Shown piece after piece: positions 40,607 through 41,573 of a stretch of 41,573 nucleotides of DNA. This stretch comes from Halorubrum kocurii JCM 14978 (GTDB taxonomy: Archaea; Halobacteriota; Halobacteria; Halobacteriales; Haloferacaceae). Location: contig NZ_AOJH01000043.1 in the NCBI RefSeq assembly GCF_000337355.1, forward strand, positions 95,283 through 136,855. The letters run 5' to 3'. Below the pieces are notes generated by a model. That model did not search any database and was not told the DNA's origin. It saw nothing but the letters and a program-made list of their open reading frames with translations. Each line of letters begins with the position of its first letter. The first letter of the stretch is position 1. The position numbers and the translations under genes are program-made.

Positions 40607-41573
40607 ATGGTCGAGGCACCACAGACCGAAGAGGGGTGGTTCGCGCTGCACGACTTCCGGTCCATCGACTGGGACGCGTGGCGCGACGCCCCCGAACGAG
40701 AGCGAGAACGCGCGATCGAGGAGGGCGAGGCCTTCCTGAAACACCGGGAGCTGGTCGCCGACGCCGAGGAGGGCGACTCCGGCCTGTTCTCCGTGCTCGG
40801 ACACAAGGCCGACCTGCTGTTCGTCCACTTCCGCCCCTCGCTCGACGACCTGTCGTCGATCGAGCGCCGGTTCGAGGACACGGCGCTCGCGGAGTTCACG
40901 GAGCGGACGACCTCCTACGTCTCCGTCACCGAGGTCTCCGGCTACGTCTCCGACGAGTACTTCAAGGACCCCGAATCGGTCGACGCGGGCCTCAAAAGCT
41001 ACATCGAGGGGAAGCTGACGCCCGAGATCCCGGACGACGAGTACGTCTGCTTCTACCCGATGAGCAAGCGCCGCGGCGAGGAGCACAACTGGTACGACCT
41101 CTCGTTCGAGGACCGCGCCGACCTCATGGCCGGTCACGGCGAGGTCGGCAAGGAGTACGCCGGGAAGATCAAGCAGGTGATCGCCTCCTCGGTCGGCTTC
41201 GACAGCCACGAGTGGGGCGTCACGCTGTTCGGGTCGGACCCGACGGACATCAAGGACATCGTCTACGAGATGCGGTTCGACCCCGCCTCCTCGCGGTACG
41301 GCGAGTTCGGCGAGTTCTACATCGGCCGCCGGTTCCCGCCCGCGGACCTCGGCGCGTACCTCGCCGGGGAGACGGTGCCGACCCCGGAGGGCGACGCCGG
41401 CCCCACCGGCGACGCCGGGGGCGACCACGGTCACGCCCACGGTGAGGGCGCCCACCACGGTGACGACGACGGGCACGGCCACGGCGGAGACCGCGACCAC
41501 GGCGGCTCCGGCGGCGGCTCCGCGCACGGCGACCACCCCCACGGCGACGGGGAGACGAGCGGCGAGGGCGACC
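40607..41573 (+). CDS. PitA-like chlorite-dismutase-family heme protein, 3' part missing
   Basis: Runs off the right edge after 322 codons. Seen: a chlorite-dismutase/HemQ-like domain at about 10-245 (GWFALHDFRSIDWDAW, LLFVHFRPSLDDL, SYVSVTEVSGYVS, VCFYPMSKRRGEEHNWYDL, ADLMAGHGEVGKEYAGKIKQVI with a candidate heme-ligand His, and VYEMRFDPASSRYGEFGEFYIGRRF), then a His/Gly/Asp-rich linker from about 265 with over a dozen histidines. Haloferax PitA has the same layout followed by an antibiotic-biosynthesis-monooxygenase domain, which would lie beyond the window. Proposed role: coproheme decarboxylation or other heme chemistry. Start ATG 40607. Confidence 0.85.
   Translation, partial: MVEAPQTEEGWFALHDFRSIDWDAWRDAPERERERAIEEGEAFLKHRELVADAEEGDSGLFSVLGHKADLLFVHFRPSLDDLSSIERRFEDTALAEFTERTTSYVSVTEVSGYVSDEYFKDPESVDAGLKSYIEGKLTPEIPDDEYVCFYPMSKRRGEEHNWYDLSFEDRADLMAGHGEVGKEYAGKIKQVIASSVGFDSHEWGVTLFGSDPTDIKDIVYEMRFDPASSRYGEFGEFYIGRRFPPADLGAYLAGETVPTPEGDAGPTGDAGGDHGHAHGEGAHHGDDDGHGHGGDRDHGGSGGGSAHGDHPHGDGETSGEGD

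Overview
The window reads as a haloarchaeal chromosome, most likely Halorubrum or a close relative (genus is inference). Coding sequence is very G+C-rich with G/C at nearly every third position, and proteins are acidic. Many starts lie 22-29 nt behind a TATA-like box A, as in leaderless haloarchaeal transcripts. Families largely confined to haloarchaea are present: HalOD1, DUF7344, DUF7511, DUF7118 and TrmB pairs. I see no rRNA, tRNA, CRISPR array, transposase or integrase.

Left part (1-32652): a surface-glycan island. At the left edge a minus-strand operon with 4-base start/stop overlaps carries a GT4 glycosyltransferase, a GT-B-like glycosyltransferase and a CMP-nonulosonate (sialic-acid-like) synthetase cut by the window edge. 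Next come a GT2 enzyme, an FkbM methyltransferase and an MsbA/PglK-type ABC exporter. Two related parallel beta-helix secreted proteins follow; the Tat signal of the larger one sits in a separate upstream frame. A HalOD1 protein and two divergent TrmB regulators lead to aglF, a DUF7511 microprotein, a YihY membrane protein, a second HalOD1 protein, an HpcH/HpaI aldolase and a sugar-nucleotide epimerase. The wecC-wecB-GT2 operon makes UDP-ManNAcA and transfers sugar to a lipid carrier. It is followed by a small PadR regulator, two tail-to-tail DUF7344 proteins, a Gfo/Idh/MocA oxidoreductase, a small Tat-secreted protein, a YdjM-like membrane protein, a sugar isomerase-like TIM barrel, a GINT1-like propeller protein, a GT4 enzyme and a Wzx-type flippase. 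Together these could make nucleotide sugars, assemble a lipid-linked glycan, flip or export it, and decorate or process it outside the cell.

Right part (32690-41573): housekeeping genes. A DUF7118 coiled-coil protein, hisI, a GNAT acetyltransferase, a DUF92 membrane protein, a 37-residue microprotein, a HAD-IIA phosphatase, GTP cyclohydrolase III, two small zinc-finger proteins, an SDR, a PadR regulator and the start of a PitA-like chlorite-dismutase-family heme protein. Two short tandem repeat arrays lie in intergenic DNA here.

Most unusual points: (1) the Tat leader and beta-helix domain at 11317-11320 are out of frame by one base, and one added A would fuse them; (2) the promoters and first 22 coding bases of that gene and of the secreted protein at 26302 share conserved blocks at identical spacing although about 15 kb apart; (3) the paired TrmB regulators have a perfect inverted repeat and a 12-base direct repeat between them.
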